In this document: in pieces, positions 54,096-64,000 of the stretch | Layout of the letters: every line of letters starts with the position of its first letter | Position numbering within the stretch: position 1 is the first letter of the stretch | Origin: Grimontia celer | Lineage (GTDB): Bacteria > Pseudomonadota > Gammaproteobacteria > Enterobacterales > Vibrionaceae | Assembly (NCBI RefSeq): GCF_900055185.1 | Contig: NZ_FIZX01000008.1 | Span: 1-64,000 of the forward strand | Direction: 5' to 3' | DNA length: 64,000 bases | Program-made: the position numbers and the translations under genes | Notes under the pieces: model-generated | Told to the model about the DNA's origin: nothing | Databases searched by the model: none | Seen by the model: only the letters and a program-made list of their open reading frames with translations

Positions 54096-54938
54096 ATGGC
54101 TGTTACCGCTGCCCTGGTAAAAGAACTGCGCGACCGCACTGGCGCAGGCATGATGGAATGTAAAAAAGCGCTGGTAGAAACTAACGGCGACATCGAGCTG
54201 GCGATTGAAAACATGCGTAAGTCAGGCGCTGCTAAAGCTGCTAAGAAAGCAGGTAACGTAGCTGCTGAAGGCGCAATCATCATCAAAGAAGCTAATGGTG
54301 TTTCTGCTCTGGTTGAAGTTAACTGTCAGACTGACTTCGTTGCTAAAGACGGCAACTTCACTGCTTTCGCAAACGCAGTTGCTGATGAAGCAGCGGCAAC
54401 TAAAGCAACAGCAGAAGAGCTGCAAGCGAAGTTCGAAGACGACCGCGTAGCGCTGGTTGCTAAAATCGGTGAAAACATCTCTATCCGTCGCGTAGCTTAC
54501 GTTGAAGGTTCAGCGATGGCTTCTTACCGTCACGGCGAGCGCATCGGTGTTGTTGTTGCTGGTGAAGGCGACGCAGAAACTCTGAAGCACATCGCAATGC
54601 ACGTTGCTGCATCACGTCCAGAGTACGTAACTCCTGACGACGTACCAGCTGACGTAGTTGCTAAAGAGCGCGAAGTTCAAGTAGAAATCGCGATGAACGA
54701 AGGCAAGCCAAAAGAAATCGCAGAGAAAATGGTTGAAGGCCGCATGAAGAAATTCACCGGTGAAGTTTCTCTGACTGGTCAACCTTTCATCATGGAGCCT
54801 AAGAAATCTGTAGGTGACATCCTGAAAGAGAAAGGCGCTTCTGTTTCTACTTTCATCCGCCTGGAAGTGGGTGAAGGTATCGAGAAAGCAGCTGGCATGA
54901 GCTTCGCAGAAGAAGTTGCTGCCGCTCAGAAAGGTTAA
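54096..54938 (+). CDS. tsf: elongation factor Ts
   Basis: EF-Ts exchanges GDP for GTP on EF-Tu. The 280-residue protein has the N-terminal UBA-like [35 protein letters not shown]. The core signature [19 protein letters not shown] (~69-87) and [12 protein letters not shown] follow. GAGGAATG precedes the start. Codon bias is strong. A full terminator follows. Confidence 0.98.
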   Translation: MAVTAALVKELRDRTGAGMMECKKALVETNGDIELAIENMRKSGAAKAAKKAGNVAAEGAIIIKEANGVSALVEVNCQTDFVAKDGNFTAFANAVADEAAATKATAEELQAKFEDDRVALVAKIGENISIRRVAYVEGSAMASYRHGERIGVVVAGEGDAETLKHIAMHVAASRPEYVTPDDVPADVVAKEREVQVEIAMNEGKPKEIAEKMVEGRMKKFTGEVSLTGQPFIMEPKKSVGDILKEKGASVSTFIRLEVGEGIEKAAGMSFAEEVAAAQKG

Positions 54939-54954
54939 TTCCTCTTTGAGACCC

Positions 54955-54982
54955 AAAAGACCGCAGAATCCTGCGGTCTTTT
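54955..54982 (+). terminator. terminator of tsf
   Basis: A 12-bp stem AAAAGACCGCAG/CTGCGGTCTTTT with an AATC loop, usable on either strand. Confidence 0.9.
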
Positions 54983-55024
54983 CACAATCCCATCCGTAGA
55001 AGTTAGTGCCTAAAGGTAGTGAGA

Positions 55025-55753
55025 ATGACTACAAACCCAAAACCAGCTTATCAACGAATTTTACTTAAATTGAGTGGCGAAGCGCTGCAAGGTAAAGAAG
55101 GCTTCGGTATCGATCCGGCTGTGCTTGACCGCATGGCACAAGAAATCAAAGAACTGGTTGAACTTGGAGTACAAGTTGGCTTGGTTATCGGTGGTGGTAA
55201 CCTGTTCCGTGGTGCAGGCCTTGCAGAAGCGGGTATGAACCGGGTTGTGGGCGACCACATGGGTATGTTGGCGACTGTGATGAACGGTCTGGCTATGCGT
55301 GATGCACTGCACCGTGCCTATGTGAACGCGCGGGTGATGTCTGCTATCCCTCTGAACGGTGTGTGTGACAGCTACAACTGGGCGGAAGCTATCAGTCAAC
55401 TGCGAAACGGCCGTGTGGTGATTTTCTCTGCAGGTACCGGCAACCCATTCTTCACCACAGATTCAGCAGCGTGTCTGCGTGGCATTGAAATCGAATCTGA
55501 CGTTGTGATTAAAGCAACCAAAGTAGATGGCGTTTACACTGACGACCCAGCGAAAAACCCGGATGCAGAATTATACAGCCACTTGGTTTACCAAGACGTG
55601 CTGGAAAAAGAATTGAAAGTGATGGATTTGGCTGCCTTCACTCTGGCTCGCGATCACAAGATGCCGATTCGTGTTTTCAACATGAATAAGCCCGGCGCAC
55701 TGCGTCGAGTTGTGATGGGTGAGCAAGAAGGCACACTAATTGATAACGGTTAA
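55025..55753 (+). CDS. pyrH: UMP kinase
   Basis: PyrH phosphorylates UMP to UDP and is hexameric, GTP-activated and UTP-inhibited in gammaproteobacteria. The 242-residue protein belongs to the amino-acid kinase family: [63 protein letters not shown] 55025 ([11 protein letters not shown]) matches the E. coli start better than the in-frame GTG two codons upstream. Confidence 0.97.
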   Translation: MTTNPKPAYQRILLKLSGEALQGKEGFGIDPAVLDRMAQEIKELVELGVQVGLVIGGGNLFRGAGLAEAGMNRVVGDHMGMLATVMNGLAMRDALHRAYVNARVMSAIPLNGVCDSYNWAEAISQLRNGRVVIFSAGTGNPFFTTDSAACLRGIEIESDVVIKATKVDGVYTDDPAKNPDAELYSHLVYQDVLEKELKVMDLAAFTLARDHKMPIRVFNMNKPGALRRVVMGEQEGTLIDNG

Positions 55754-55810
55754 TCAATTTTAGTGGCATAATCTCCGTCGTTAGAAAAAAGAATCTTCAA
55801 GGATATTCTC

Positions 55811-56368
55811 GTGATCAATGAAATTAACGCAGATGCGAAAGAGCGCATGCAGAAAAGCGTTGAAGCGCTGAAGAACACTCTATCTAAAATTCGCACTGGT
55901 CGTGCGCACCCAGCACTGCTTGATGGCCTGTCTGTAGATTACTACGGCTCTGCAACTCCACTGAAGCAATTGGCTTCAATTGTTGCTGAAGATGCGCGTA
56001 CTCTGGCTATCACTGTTTTCGATAAGTCTGTTACCCAAGCTATCGAAAAGGCGATCATGACTTCAGATCTGGGTCTGAACCCAATGTCTGCAGGTACTGT
56101 TATTCGCGTTCCATTGCCGCCACTGACCGAAGAGCGTCGTCGCGACCTGGTTAAGATTGTTCGTGGTGAAGCTGAAGGTGGTCGTGTTGCAGTGCGCAAC
56201 ATCCGCCGTGATGCGAACAGCGATCTGAAAGGCTTGCTGAAAGAAAAAGAAATTTCTGAAGACGAAGAACGTCGTGGTCAGGACGATATCCAGAAACTGA
56301 CTGATGCGGCTGTTAAAGAAATTGACACAATTCTTGAAGCCAAAGAAAAAGAGTTGATGGAAGTTTAA
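55811..56368 (+). CDS. frr: ribosome recycling factor
   Basis: RRF releases post-termination ribosomes together with EF-G. The 185-residue helical protein has [39 protein letters not shown] and VRNIRRDAN. The start is GTG 55811, with AAGGA upstream; E. coli frr also starts with GTG. A hairpin terminator follows. Confidence 0.97.
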   Translation: MINEINADAKERMQKSVEALKNTLSKIRTGRAHPALLDGLSVDYYGSATPLKQLASIVAEDARTLAITVFDKSVTQAIEKAIMTSDLGLNPMSAGTVIRVPLPPLTEERRRDLVKIVRGEAEGGRVAVRNIRRDANSDLKGLLKEKEISEDEERRGQDDIQKLTDAAVKEIDTILEAKEKELMEV

Positions 56369-56396
56369 TTCCGGCTACACTCTGATTCCATTGCCG

Positions 56397-56427
56397 AAGC
56401 GCTGTGCTAGCAGTACAGCGCTTTTTA
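56397..56427 (+). terminator. terminator between frr and uppS
   Basis: AAGCGCTGT (56397-56405) pairs with ACAGCGCTT (56415-56423), followed by TTTATTT. It lies just ahead of the uppS ribosome site. Confidence 0.85.
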
Positions 56428-56440
56428 TTTGCGAAGGATA

Positions 56441-57214
56441 ATGATGAGCTCCCAATCTTTCCATCAAGAAATCGATCCCAGCCTACTTCCAAAACACATT
56501 GCCGTCATCATGGACGGAAATGGCCGTTGGGCCAAAGCACGTGGCAAAGCCCGTATGTTTGGTCACAAAGCCGGCGTTGATGCTGTGCGTAAAACTGTCT
56601 CTACTGCTAATCGCCTAGGGGTTCAGGTGCTTACTCTGTTCGCATTCAGTAGTGAAAACTGGCGTCGTCCAGAGGAAGAAGTCAGCCTGTTGATGGAGCT
56701 TTTTGTCACTGTGCTGGGACGTGAAGTGAAACGTCTTCACAAAAATGGTGTAAAGCTCAAGGTAATTGGCGATACCACGCGCTTTAGCCAGTCGTTGCAA
56801 GATAAAATCGCTGCGGCGGAAGCCTTAACGGCGAACAACACCGGTTTGGTGTTAAACGTGGCTGCCAACTATGGCGGTCAGTGGGATATTATGCAGGCCG
56901 TGAAAAAGCTTGCTGCTCAGGTAGAGCGTGGCGAAATTCCTGCTGAACAACTCACTGAAGGTGATCTTCAGGTGCATTTATCGTGTTCTGGTTTGCCAGA
57001 TGTAGATTTGATGATCCGCACCAGCGGCGAATGCCGCATTAGCAACTTTATGCTGTGGCAAGCGGCCTATGCAGAGTTGTATTTCACCGAACAATTCTGG
57101 CCTGATTTCGACGAGACAAGTCTCACCGAAGCCATTGCTTGGTTTATTAACCGTGAGCGCCGATTTGGGTGTACTGGTGAGCAAATCAAGGCCATGTTAC
57201 AAGTAGAAAAATAG
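56441..57214 (+). CDS. uppS: undecaprenyl diphosphate synthase
   Basis: UppS (IspU) makes the C55 lipid carrier precursor by cis-prenyl transfer. The 257-residue protein has [17 protein letters not shown] with catalytic Asp25, [14 protein letters not shown] and [27 protein letters not shown]. Two adjacent ATG codons (56441, 56444) follow GAAGGA; either could be used. cdsA begins 10 bases after the stop. Confidence 0.97.
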   Translation: MMSSQSFHQEIDPSLLPKHIAVIMDGNGRWAKARGKARMFGHKAGVDAVRKTVSTANRLGVQVLTLFAFSSENWRRPEEEVSLLMELFVTVLGREVKRLHKNGVKLKVIGDTTRFSQSLQDKIAAAEALTANNTGLVLNVAANYGGQWDIMQAVKKLAAQVERGEIPAEQLTEGDLQVHLSCSGLPDVDLMIRTSGECRISNFMLWQAAYAELYFTEQFWPDFDETSLTEAIAWFINRERRFGCTGEQIKAMLQVEK

Positions 57215-57224
57215 AGGGTTTCGT

Positions 57225-58073
57225 TTGCTGAAACAACGTGTCTTAACGGCACTGGTACTGGCACCGCTTGTTATCGCCGGTATTTTCTTTTTGCCGTTAC
57301 AACTTTTCGTGATTGCCGTGGCAGGTGTCACTCTACTTGGCCACTGGGAGTGGACCAAGTTTGTGGCCGCTTCGTCCCGTTTTAGTGCATTTGTTTTTCC
57401 TGCAATCATTCTTGTCGGTTCGCTGTTCGCGTTACCTATCACTGAAAACGGACTACAATTGACGGCCGTCAGCGGCAGTGCTTTGGCTATTGCTGGCGCT
57501 GTTTGGTGGCTTGTTGCCACTATCATGGTGTTGCGTTATCCAAAGGGCACTAGCTGGTGGGCTGACAGCAATGCTGCGCAGCAAGGGTTTGGAGTATTAA
57601 CACTTCTTCCCTTTCTGTGGAGCGTTCTTTTGCTTCGTGCCTACAACTATGATGCTTCCCCATACCTTGGTGCAAAGATGGTGCTTTTGGTGTGTCTTTT
57701 GGTTTGGGCGGCTGATACGGGCGCTTATTTTGCCGGTAAGACTTTCGGCAAGCGCAAGATGGCACCATCTGTAAGCCCAAACAAAACCGTTGAGGGTTTG
57801 ATTGGTGGGTTAATCGCTGCTGTCGCTGTCACCTTAGCGGTAGCTCAGTATTTCTCTATTCCTTTCTCTTCTTTGACAATGTTAGGCGTTGTCGCTCTGG
57901 TCACCTCCTTCGCGTCAGTACTGGGCGATTTGGCGGAAAGCATGTTTAAGCGTGTCGCGGGTGTGAAAGACAGTGGCAGCATTCTGCCTGGACATGGCGG
58001 TATACTGGATAGAATTGATAGTCTGACAGCCGCATTCCCAGTTTTCACCGTATTGTATTTCTGGCTTGCGTAA
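57225..58073 (+). CDS. cdsA: phosphatidate cytidylyltransferase
   Basis: CdsA forms CDP-diacylglycerol from phosphatidate and CTP in the inner membrane. The 282-residue protein has about eight membrane helices and the full family signature GDLAESMFKRVAGVKDSG...LPGHGGILDRIDSL (~228-265). The start is TTG 57225 after GAGGG; E. coli cdsA also uses TTG. A terminator follows. Confidence 0.96.
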   Translation: MLKQRVLTALVLAPLVIAGIFFLPLQLFVIAVAGVTLLGHWEWTKFVAASSRFSAFVFPAIILVGSLFALPITENGLQLTAVSGSALAIAGAVWWLVATIMVLRYPKGTSWWADSNAAQQGFGVLTLLPFLWSVLLLRAYNYDASPYLGAKMVLLVCLLVWAADTGAYFAGKTFGKRKMAPSVSPNKTVEGLIGGLIAAVAVTLAVAQYFSIPFSSLTMLGVVALVTSFASVLGDLAESMFKRVAGVKDSGSILPGHGGILDRIDSLTAAFPVFTVLYFWLA

Positions 58074-58076
58074 TAG

Positions 58077-58107
58077 ACTCACCGGCGTTTCGCCGGTGAG
58101 TTTTATT
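58077..58107 (+). terminator. terminator of cdsA
   Basis: ACTCACCGGCG (58077-58087) pairs with CGCCGGTGAGT (58091-58101) around a TTT loop, followed by TTTATT. Confidence 0.88.
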
Positions 58108-58139
58108 CAGGCTTTATGGAACAAATATTAGAGTTTCCT

Positions 58140-59336
58140 ATGCGTAAGATAACGATTCTTGGTGCAACCGGTTCGATTGGCACCAGCACGCTCTCTGTGA
58201 TTGAAAAGAATCCTCACGCCTACGAGGTTTTCGCACTTGCTGCGAATGCTAACGTCAATGAAATGCTTCTTTTGTGTTTGAAGTGGCGTCCAAAATTTGC
58301 AGCTATGGCGAATGCTGATGCGGCAGTAAGTTTACGTCTGGCTCTGAAAAATCAAGGCTGCTCAACAGAAGTGCTCAGCGGCATTGAAGGGCTCTCTGCG
58401 ATTTCTGAGCACACTGACGTTGATACGGTAATGGCTGCAGTGGTCGGCGCGGCGGGTCTCATTCCAACTATGGCGGCCGTGAAAGCCGGAAAGCGCGTTT
58501 TGTTGGCAAATAAAGAAGCACTGGTGATGTCCGGGCAGTTCTTTATCGATGCAGTTCACCAGTATGGTGCCGAGCTTCTGCCAGTCGACAGTGAACACAA
58601 TGCGATTTTTCAGTGTCTTCCTGCAAGCATTCAGTCCCGCCCAGGTATATGCAATCTGGAATCAGAAGGCGTCAGTAAAATCCTTCTTACGGGCTCTGGT
58701 GGTCCTTTCCGTTATACGGACTTAGAGCTTTTAGAGCGTGTGACACCTGCTCAGGCAATTGCTCACCCTAACTGGTCGATGGGGCCCAAAATCTCAGTCG
58801 ACTCAGCCACCATGATGAATAAAGGTCTTGAATATATTGAGGCTCGCTGGTTGTTCAATGCGAATCGGGATCAATTGGACGTCATTATTCACCCACAGTC
58901 AGTGATTCACTCGATGGTGCAGTACCGTGATGGTTCTGTGTTGGCACAAATGGGGTTGCCGGATATGTGCACGCCGATCGCTTATGCGATGGCTTATCCT
59001 GATCGTATCGAGGCGGGTGTGAAGCCTTTGGATTTTAGTGAAGTGGGTGAGTTCACTTTCCTGAAGCCGGACTTCAGCCGTTATCCATGTTTGAAGCTTG
59101 CTATTGACGCTTGTTACGTGGGGCAAGCCGCAACAACCACATTAAATGCGGCTAACGAAGTCGCTGTTGATGCATTCTTGCAGGGGCAAATTGGCTTCAT
59201 GCAGATTGCCGAGGTGAATGATGCTGTGCTACAAGGAGCTGAGTTATCGGAACCTTCTTGTATTCAAAGCCTCTTAGAAGTAGATGACAAGGCACGTGTC
59301 ATGGCTCAGAAAAGGATAACGGAGTTAACACAATGA
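58140..59336 (+). CDS. ispC: 1-deoxy-D-xylulose 5-phosphate reductoisomerase
   Basis: IspC (Dxr) makes methylerythritol 4-phosphate, the committed step of the MEP isoprenoid pathway. The protein has NADPH motif [15 protein letters not shown] (~4-18) and metal/substrate motifs [19 protein letters not shown] and [26 protein letters not shown] 58140 (MRKITILG) fits E. coli; ATG 58116 in frame would add eight residues and cannot be excluded. Neither has a strong ribosome site. It overlaps rseP by 4 bp. Confidence 0.96.
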   Translation: MRKITILGATGSIGTSTLSVIEKNPHAYEVFALAANANVNEMLLLCLKWRPKFAAMANADAAVSLRLALKNQGCSTEVLSGIEGLSAISEHTDVDTVMAAVVGAAGLIPTMAAVKAGKRVLLANKEALVMSGQFFIDAVHQYGAELLPVDSEHNAIFQCLPASIQSRPGICNLESEGVSKILLTGSGGPFRYTDLELLERVTPAQAIAHPNWSMGPKISVDSATMMNKGLEYIEARWLFNANRDQLDVIIHPQSVIHSMVQYRDGSVLAQMGLPDMCTPIAYAMAYPDRIEAGVKPLDFSEVGEFTFLKPDFSRYPCLKLAIDACYVGQAATTTLNAANEVAVDAFLQGQIGFMQIAEVNDAVLQGAELSEPSCIQSLLEVDDKARVMAQKRITELTQ

Positions 59337-60688
59337 GCGCCATTCTTTGGAACCTACTGTTTTTCCTCATTGCTCTCGGTATTTTGATAGCGGTACATGA
59401 ATACGGTCACTTTTGGGTTGCGCGTAAGTGCGGCGTGAAAGTCGAACGGTTCTCTATTGGCTTTGGTAAGTCTATTTGGAAGAAAGTAGGCAAGGATGGT
59501 ACCGAATATACACTCGCTATGATTCCTCTTGGTGGATACGTCAAGATGCTCGATGAGCGCGTGGATGAAGTGCCTGAGTCACAAAAAGAGCAAGCGTTTA
59601 ATAATCGTCCGCTTTGGCAACGCAGCGCGATCGTTGCAGCTGGCCCGATTGCTAACTTCCTGTTTGCGATCGTGGCGTATTGGCTGGTGATGATTATCGG
59701 TGTACCAGCCGTTAAGCCAATCATTGGTGATGTCGCTCCACAATCTATTGCCGCACAAGCGGGCATAGAGCCAGGGATGGAACTAACTGAGATCTCTGGT
59801 ATCAAAACGCCAGATTGGGAATCGGTTAATTTCCAGTTGATTGCCCATATTGGTGACAGTGACATGACAGTGGCAGTCAAACCAGATGAAAACGCAGCAT
59901 ATGCAGTTGAGAAAAATCTGGATTTGGCAACTTGGTCTTTTGACCCTGAATCACAATCAGCGTTGCGTACACTCGGAATGACACCTTACCGCCCTGAAAT
60001 CACAAATGTGATTGCGAATGTGGTCGAAGGTAGCGCGGCGGAAAAAGCGGGGCTTCTCGTTAACGATGAATTGGTGTCTCTTGGGGGCAGTGCGGTAACC
60101 GGTTGGACTGAAGTGGTTGAGACCATTCGTGCAAACCCTGAGCAGGCATTGCCCTTGGTTGTTGAACGTGATGGCACAACAGTCACTCTGACTTTAACGC
60201 CGGATGCGAATGTGCAGGATGGAAAGGCAATAGGCTATGCAGGTTTTGCCCCAGAGGTGGAGCCTTGGCCTGAGTCACATCAACTGACGCTTCAATACGG
60301 CCCTTTGGCTGCTATTCCTGCGGCCTTAGATAAAACCTGGCAGGTGGTGTCACTCACCGCAGGTATGATTAAAAAACTGTTCACTGGTGACGTGGCAGTA
60401 AAGAATTTGAGTGGACCTATCTCAATTGCAAAAGGTGCAGGGATGACCGCAGACTTCGGTCTGGTATACTTTCTCGGCTTTCTCGCACTAATCAGCGTTA
60501 ATTTAGGCATTATTAACCTGTTACCGTTACCGGTTCTTGATGGCGGACACCTGTTGTTTTTTGGTATTGAAGCCGTGACACGTCGCCCCGTCTCTGAACG
60601 AGTGCAGGATATGGGATATCGGGTAGGTACAGCAATCATCATGACTTTGATGGCTGTAGCGATATTTAACGATTTCGCCCGACTATAA
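59333..60688 (+). CDS. rseP: site-2 protease RseP
   Basis: RseP is an inner-membrane zinc metalloprotease that cleaves the anti-sigma factor RseA after DegS and releases sigma E. The 451-residue protein has the active site HEYGH (His22, Glu23, His26) in the first helix. Two periplasmic PDZ domains lie at ~110-300, and the second active-site motif [12 protein letters not shown] is near residue 395. The ATG overlaps the ispC stop (ATGA), so translation is coupled. Confidence 0.96.
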   Translation: MSAILWNLLFFLIALGILIAVHEYGHFWVARKCGVKVERFSIGFGKSIWKKVGKDGTEYTLAMIPLGGYVKMLDERVDEVPESQKEQAFNNRPLWQRSAIVAAGPIANFLFAIVAYWLVMIIGVPAVKPIIGDVAPQSIAAQAGIEPGMELTEISGIKTPDWESVNFQLIAHIGDSDMTVAVKPDENAAYAVEKNLDLATWSFDPESQSALRTLGMTPYRPEITNVIANVVEGSAAEKAGLLVNDELVSLGGSAVTGWTEVVETIRANPEQALPLVVERDGTTVTLTLTPDANVQDGKAIGYAGFAPEVEPWPESHQLTLQYGPLAAIPAALDKTWQVVSLTAGMIKKLFTGDVAVKNLSGPISIAKGAGMTADFGLVYFLGFLALISVNLGIINLLPLPVLDGGHLLFFGIEAVTRRPVSERVQDMGYRVGTAIIMTLMAVAIFNDFARL

Positions 60689-60725
60689 ACATTCAGCGTT
60701 TAGCAAGGAAATGTCAGAGCAAGCA

Positions 60726-63125
60726 ATGGCGATGAAAAAACTTCTTTTAGCCTCTCTTCTATTCTCAAGTTCTGTTACGGCCGATGAGTTCGTGGTGGAA
60801 GATATTCGTTTTGAGGGGCTTCAGCGCGTCAGCCTCGGTGCTGCGTTGCTCGCAATGCCGGTACGTGTTGGCGATAACATCGATGAAGGCGATGTTTCCG
60901 GGATCATTAAATCCCTGTTCTCAACAGGTAACTTCGAAAACGTGCGCGTTTTCCGTGATGGTGATGACTTACTAGTTAAGGTTATCGAGCGTCCAACCAT
61001 TGCCAGCGTCTCTTTTTCAGGCAATAAAGCCATTAAAGAAGAGCAGCTGGAAGAGAACCTTTCGGCTTCTGGGTTGCGCGTTGGTGAGTCACTGGATCGC
61101 ACCAAGCTCTCCAACATCGAAAAAGGGTTGGAAGACTTCTACTACAGCGTAGGTAAGTACAATGCTGTAGTAGATACGGTTATCACTCCACTTCCACGAA
61201 ACCGAGCGGACGTAAAGTTTGTCTTCACTGAAGGCGTTTCTGCAAAAATTCAGCAGATTAACTTTATCGGAAACAAAGTATTCTCTGATGAAGAGCTGAA
61301 GGGGAACTTTGAGTTGCGAGCAGACGTGCCATGGTGGAACTTCTTAGCTAATGAGCAGTACCAGAAGCAGGCGTTGGCTGGTGACTTGGAAAACCTGCGT
61401 TCTTTCTATCTCAACCGTGGTTACCTGAAATTCCGCGTTGAGTCAGCCAATGTTTCTATTTCTCCTGATAAAAAAGGCGTTTACATCACGCTGAATATCA
61501 ATGAAGGCGAACCTTATACCGTTTCTGACGTGAGTTTCCGTGGTGGTAAAGAAACCGCAGACTTTGCGGCTTTGGTGCCTTTTGAGGACGGTGAGACGTA
61601 CAGCGGCCAGAAAGTGACGCGCCTTGAGGATGAAATTAAGCGTAAGCTCGGTGAACAAGGCTATGCCTATCCTCAGGTTTCCACTATTCCTGAATTCGAT
61701 GATGAAGCGAAGACCGTTGCTCTTAACGTGAACGTAGAGCCAGGTAAGCGTATTTACGTTCGCAACATCAAGTTCTCTGGTAACCAAATCACCAAAGACG
61801 AAGTGCTGCGCCGCGAAATGCGACAAATGGAAGGCTCTTGGCTGAATTCAAAATCGGTTGAAACCAGTAAAGATCGTCTGAACCGTCTAGGCTTCTTCGA
61901 GACGGTAGATGTACGTACCTCTCGCGTACCCGGTACCGACGATCAGGTCGATGTCGAATATGTGGTCAAAGAGACCAACTCTGGCAGCGTGAACTTTGGT
62001 ATCGGTTACGGTACCGAATCAGGGATCAGTTTCCAGGCTGGTCTTCAGCAAGATAACTTTGCTGGTACCGGCAACCGCTTTGGTATCAATGCAATGATCA
62101 ATGATTACCAAAAGAACCTGACGCTGGATTACCGTGACCCTTACTTCACCCTGGATGGTATCAGTCTTGGTGGTCGTATTTTCTATAACGAGTTTGAAGC
62201 ATCCGATGCAAACATCGTTGATTATACCGACAAAAGCTACGGCACCAGTCTGACCTGGGGTTTCCCATTTGATGAAATCAACTACTTTGACTTCTCCGTG
62301 GGCTACACACACCGTCAGATTGAAAACCTTGGTGGTTACTACCAGATTCAAAAATTCCTCGATTCAATGGGCGACAGCGTGACTGACGATGGCGGACTTG
62401 TGGTCGATGATTTTGACTGGTCGGTGAGTTGGACACGAAATAACCTCAACCGCGGTTTCTTCCCGACAGCAGGTAATTACCAACGTGCATCATTCCGAAT
62501 GACAGTTCCAGGCTCTGATGCCCAGTACTTCAAAGCGCAATACGATGTTCGTCACTACTTCCCGTTGGATGATGATCATAACTTCTCCTTCCTGATGCGT
62601 GGCCGGTTAGGTTATGGCAATGGTTATGGCAGTAATGACGAAAATGATTACCTGCTGCCGTTCTATGAAAACTTCTACGCAGGTGGTTACTCAACGCTAC
62701 GTGGTTTCCGTTCGAATACGGCGGGTCCAAAAGCAGTATATGACCAGGGGGCAGGTAATAACCCAGCACTTGTGGGTAGTAATGACTCAGTCGGTGGTAA
62801 TGCCATTGCATTGGCCAGTGCTGAACTTATTTTCCCTATGCCGTTTGTTTCTGCTGAAGCGAGAAACACCATCCGGACCAGTGTGTTTGTTGATGCGGCA
62901 TCTGTATGGGACACCGAGTACGACCTCAATGACGCTCGCGTGATTAGTGGTCAGGAATACATTTACGATTACAGCGATCCATCGAACTACCGGGCATCGT
63001 ATGGTGCGGCGATTCAATGGCGTTCCCCAATGGGGCCGCTGGTATTCTCGCTGGCAAAACCAATCAAAAAATACGAGGGTGATGACGAAGAGTTCTTCAC
63101 CTTTACTATTGGCCGTACGTTCTGA
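60726..63125 (+). CDS. bamA: outer membrane assembly factor BamA
   Basis: BamA inserts beta-barrel proteins into the outer membrane. From ATG 60726 (MAMKKLLLASLLFSSSVTA) it has 799 residues with a Sec signal cut after VTA. Five POTRA domains follow (~22-420), then a 16-strand barrel with the L6 motif LRGF (STLRGFRSN) and a C-terminal Phe (TIGRTF). ATG 60711 lies too close to AAGGA to be the likely start. It is flanked by rseP and skp, the classic envelope cluster. Confidence 0.96.
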   Translation: MAMKKLLLASLLFSSSVTADEFVVEDIRFEGLQRVSLGAALLAMPVRVGDNIDEGDVSGIIKSLFSTGNFENVRVFRDGDDLLVKVIERPTIASVSFSGNKAIKEEQLEENLSASGLRVGESLDRTKLSNIEKGLEDFYYSVGKYNAVVDTVITPLPRNRADVKFVFTEGVSAKIQQINFIGNKVFSDEELKGNFELRADVPWWNFLANEQYQKQALAGDLENLRSFYLNRGYLKFRVESANVSISPDKKGVYITLNINEGEPYTVSDVSFRGGKETADFAALVPFEDGETYSGQKVTRLEDEIKRKLGEQGYAYPQVSTIPEFDDEAKTVALNVNVEPGKRIYVRNIKFSGNQITKDEVLRREMRQMEGSWLNSKSVETSKDRLNRLGFFETVDVRTSRVPGTDDQVDVEYVVKETNSGSVNFGIGYGTESGISFQAGLQQDNFAGTGNRFGINAMINDYQKNLTLDYRDPYFTLDGISLGGRIFYNEFEASDANIVDYTDKSYGTSLTWGFPFDEINYFDFSVGYTHRQIENLGGYYQIQKFLDSMGDSVTDDGGLVVDDFDWSVSWTRNNLNRGFFPTAGNYQRASFRMTVPGSDAQYFKAQYDVRHYFPLDDDHNFSFLMRGRLGYGNGYGSNDENDYLLPFYENFYAGGYSTLRGFRSNTAGPKAVYDQGAGNNPALVGSNDSVGGNAIALASAELIFPMPFVSAEARNTIRTSVFVDAASVWDTEYDLNDARVISGQEYIYDYSDPSNYRASYGAAIQWRSPMGPLVFSLAKPIKKYEGDDEEFFTFTIGRTF

Positions 63126-63146
63126 TTTCAACGTTAGGAGAAAAGT

Positions 63147-63656
63147 TTGAAACCTATTATCAAAGCTGCAGGCCTGAGCCTTGCCATTATTTCCGCTTCT
63201 TTCTATGCAACTGCTGCAGAAGCGGCTCAAAAAGTGGGGTATGTTGCGACCGGGCCTGTGCTGGCGCAGATGGCAAAGAAGAGTAATGTCAGCGAAAAAC
63301 TGCGTAAAGAATTCAAAGATCGTATTGCTGAAGTGGATCGCCTGCGTGACAGATTAGAGAAAGGCGTTGAAAAGCTGCAGCGCAATGGCGAACTGATGAG
63401 CGAAAAAGAGCGTACCAAGCTGCAACGTGAACTGCAGGCTCTGGATGCAGACTTTAAACTGAAAGCGAAAAACCTTCAGGAAGACCAGCGTAAGCGTGGT
63501 GCGGAAGAAGAGCGTAAGCTGGTTGTTAAACTACAAAAAACTATTGAAACAATTGCCAAGAAAGAAGGCTATGACATGGTTATCAATAGTCAGGCTGTGA
63601 TGTTCGCAAGCCCGAAAGATGACCTGTCAGAAAAAGTACTGAAAGCAGTGAAATAA
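63147..63656 (+). CDS. skp: periplasmic chaperone Skp (OmpH)
   Basis: Skp is a trimeric periplasmic holdase for unfolded outer-membrane proteins. The 169-residue protein has a Sec signal peptide (KAAGLSLAIISASFYATAAEA), then a short core strand QKVGYVATGPVLAQM. Long charged coiled-coil arms follow, and the core returns at YDMVINSQAVMFASPKDDLSEKVLKAV. The start is TTG 63147 with TAGGAG six bases upstream. Confidence 0.95.
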   Translation: MKPIIKAAGLSLAIISASFYATAAEAAQKVGYVATGPVLAQMAKKSNVSEKLRKEFKDRIAEVDRLRDRLEKGVEKLQRNGELMSEKERTKLQRELQALDADFKLKAKNLQEDQRKRGAEEERKLVVKLQKTIETIAKKEGYDMVINSQAVMFASPKDDLSEKVLKAVK

Positions 63657-63668
63657 GTAAGGTAGAAA

Positions 63669-64000
63669 ATGGCTTCTATTACGCTCGCTGAATTAGCGGA
63701 AAAACTGGGTGCAGAGCTGCACGGTGATGGCAGTGTGCAAATCAGTGCCATTGCAGGTATGGATAAAGCTGGTGAAGGGCAGATTACGTTTCTGTCGAGC
63801 AGCAAATACCGCAAACACCTTGCGGAATGTCAGGCAAGTGCTGTGATGGTCAAGGAAGCCGACCTGTCATACTGCACGGGTAATGCGTTGGTATTGAAAG
63901 ACCCTTATCTGGGTTACGCATTGACGGCGCAATTACTGGATACCACACCTGCCTGTGCAGTTGATATCGCACCTAGTGCGTATGTTTCCCCAACAGCGAA
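63669..64000 (+). CDS. lpxD: UDP-3-O-acylglucosamine N-acyltransferase LpxD (partial)
   Basis: LpxD adds the second acyl chain in lipid A synthesis. Only the first ~110 residues lie in the window: MASITLAELAEKLGAELHGDG, ISAIAGMDKAGEGQITFLSSSKYRKHL and DPYLGYAL. This is the N-terminal uridine-binding domain, with IAPSAYVSPTA starting the beta helix. It starts 12 bases after skp and continues past the window end. Confidence 0.93.
   Translation, partial: MASITLAELAEKLGAELHGDGSVQISAIAGMDKAGEGQITFLSSSKYRKHLAECQASAVMVKEADLSYCTGNALVLKDPYLGYALTAQLLDTTPACAVDIAPSAYVSPTA

Noticed and set aside
1-64000. CRISPR arrays, prophage, integron or complete insertion sequences
   Set aside because: I saw no regularly spaced short repeats, phage structural genes, integrase or transposase. 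The only repeats found are the CsrB duplication and two palindromic elements.

Overview
The window looks like a chromosomal stretch of a Vibrionaceae gammaproteobacterium. The protein set and spellings fit Vibrio, Photobacterium, Enterovibrio or Grimontia, but I cannot fix the genus. Support comes from the 343-residue Vibrio-type DapD, Vibrio-typical conserved proteins (DUF2799, DUF2850, DUF3461, DUF3549), a phaB-phaA-phasin-phaC operon in Vibrio order, and a VarA/CsrB regulatory locus. Almost every gene is intact and densely packed, and I see no prophage, complete IS, integron, CRISPR array or tRNA gene.

Layout. 1-420: 3' end of a 23S rRNA gene, 5S rRNA and the rrn terminator. 500-5360: a DUF2799 lipoprotein, dapD, the SOS gene yebG sharing a LexA box with a Tag-like glycosylase, and a LysR regulator divergent from a TDT/SLAC1 anion transporter. 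5432-17860: recC, a chemoreceptor gene where E. coli has ptrA, recB-recD, and argA with tandem ARG boxes. 17980-25300: DUF2850, an unknown small gene, mltA, a structured repeat, a likely imported catabolic cassette (TAXI binding protein, BKACE, class III aminotransferase, LysR regulator), and tcdA. 25312-29564: polyhydroxyalkanoate operon phaB-phaA-phaP-phaC. 30116-37476: csdA-csdE, the small RNA gcvB divergent from gcvA, an alpha/beta hydrolase, ygdD, rlmM, xni and ppnN. 37685-49273: a GGEEF diguanylate cyclase and a TPR membrane protein with a degenerate GGDEF domain, queF, syd, small conserved genes, two nearly identical tandem CsrB RNAs with VarA/UvrY boxes, a palindromic Vibrio-type repeat, DUF3301, DUF3549, yqcC, truC and DUF3461. 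49442-64000: glnD, map, and the large translation/envelope cluster rpsB-tsf-pyrH-frr-uppS-cdsA-ispC-rseP-bamA-skp-lpxD, the last cut by the window end.

How it fits together. From recC to truC the order is close to that of E. coli around recC-recB-recD-argA-mltA-tcdA-csdE-csdA-gcvB-gcvA-ygdD-rlmM-xni-ppnN-queF-syd-csrB-yqcC-truC. Against that backbone the extra genes stand out as insertions: the chemoreceptor, the BKACE cassette, the pha operon, the hydrolase, the cyclase/TPR pair and the second CsrB. Two global post-transcriptional regulators (GcvB and CsrB) and two c-di-GMP-type proteins lie within 15 kb. I do not see a clearly undescribed system. The best candidates for new biology are the BKACE/aminotransferase/orphan TAXI cassette, a possible small RNA upstream of phaB marked by an orphan terminator, the spacing-conserved CsrB duplication, and two palindromic repeats.
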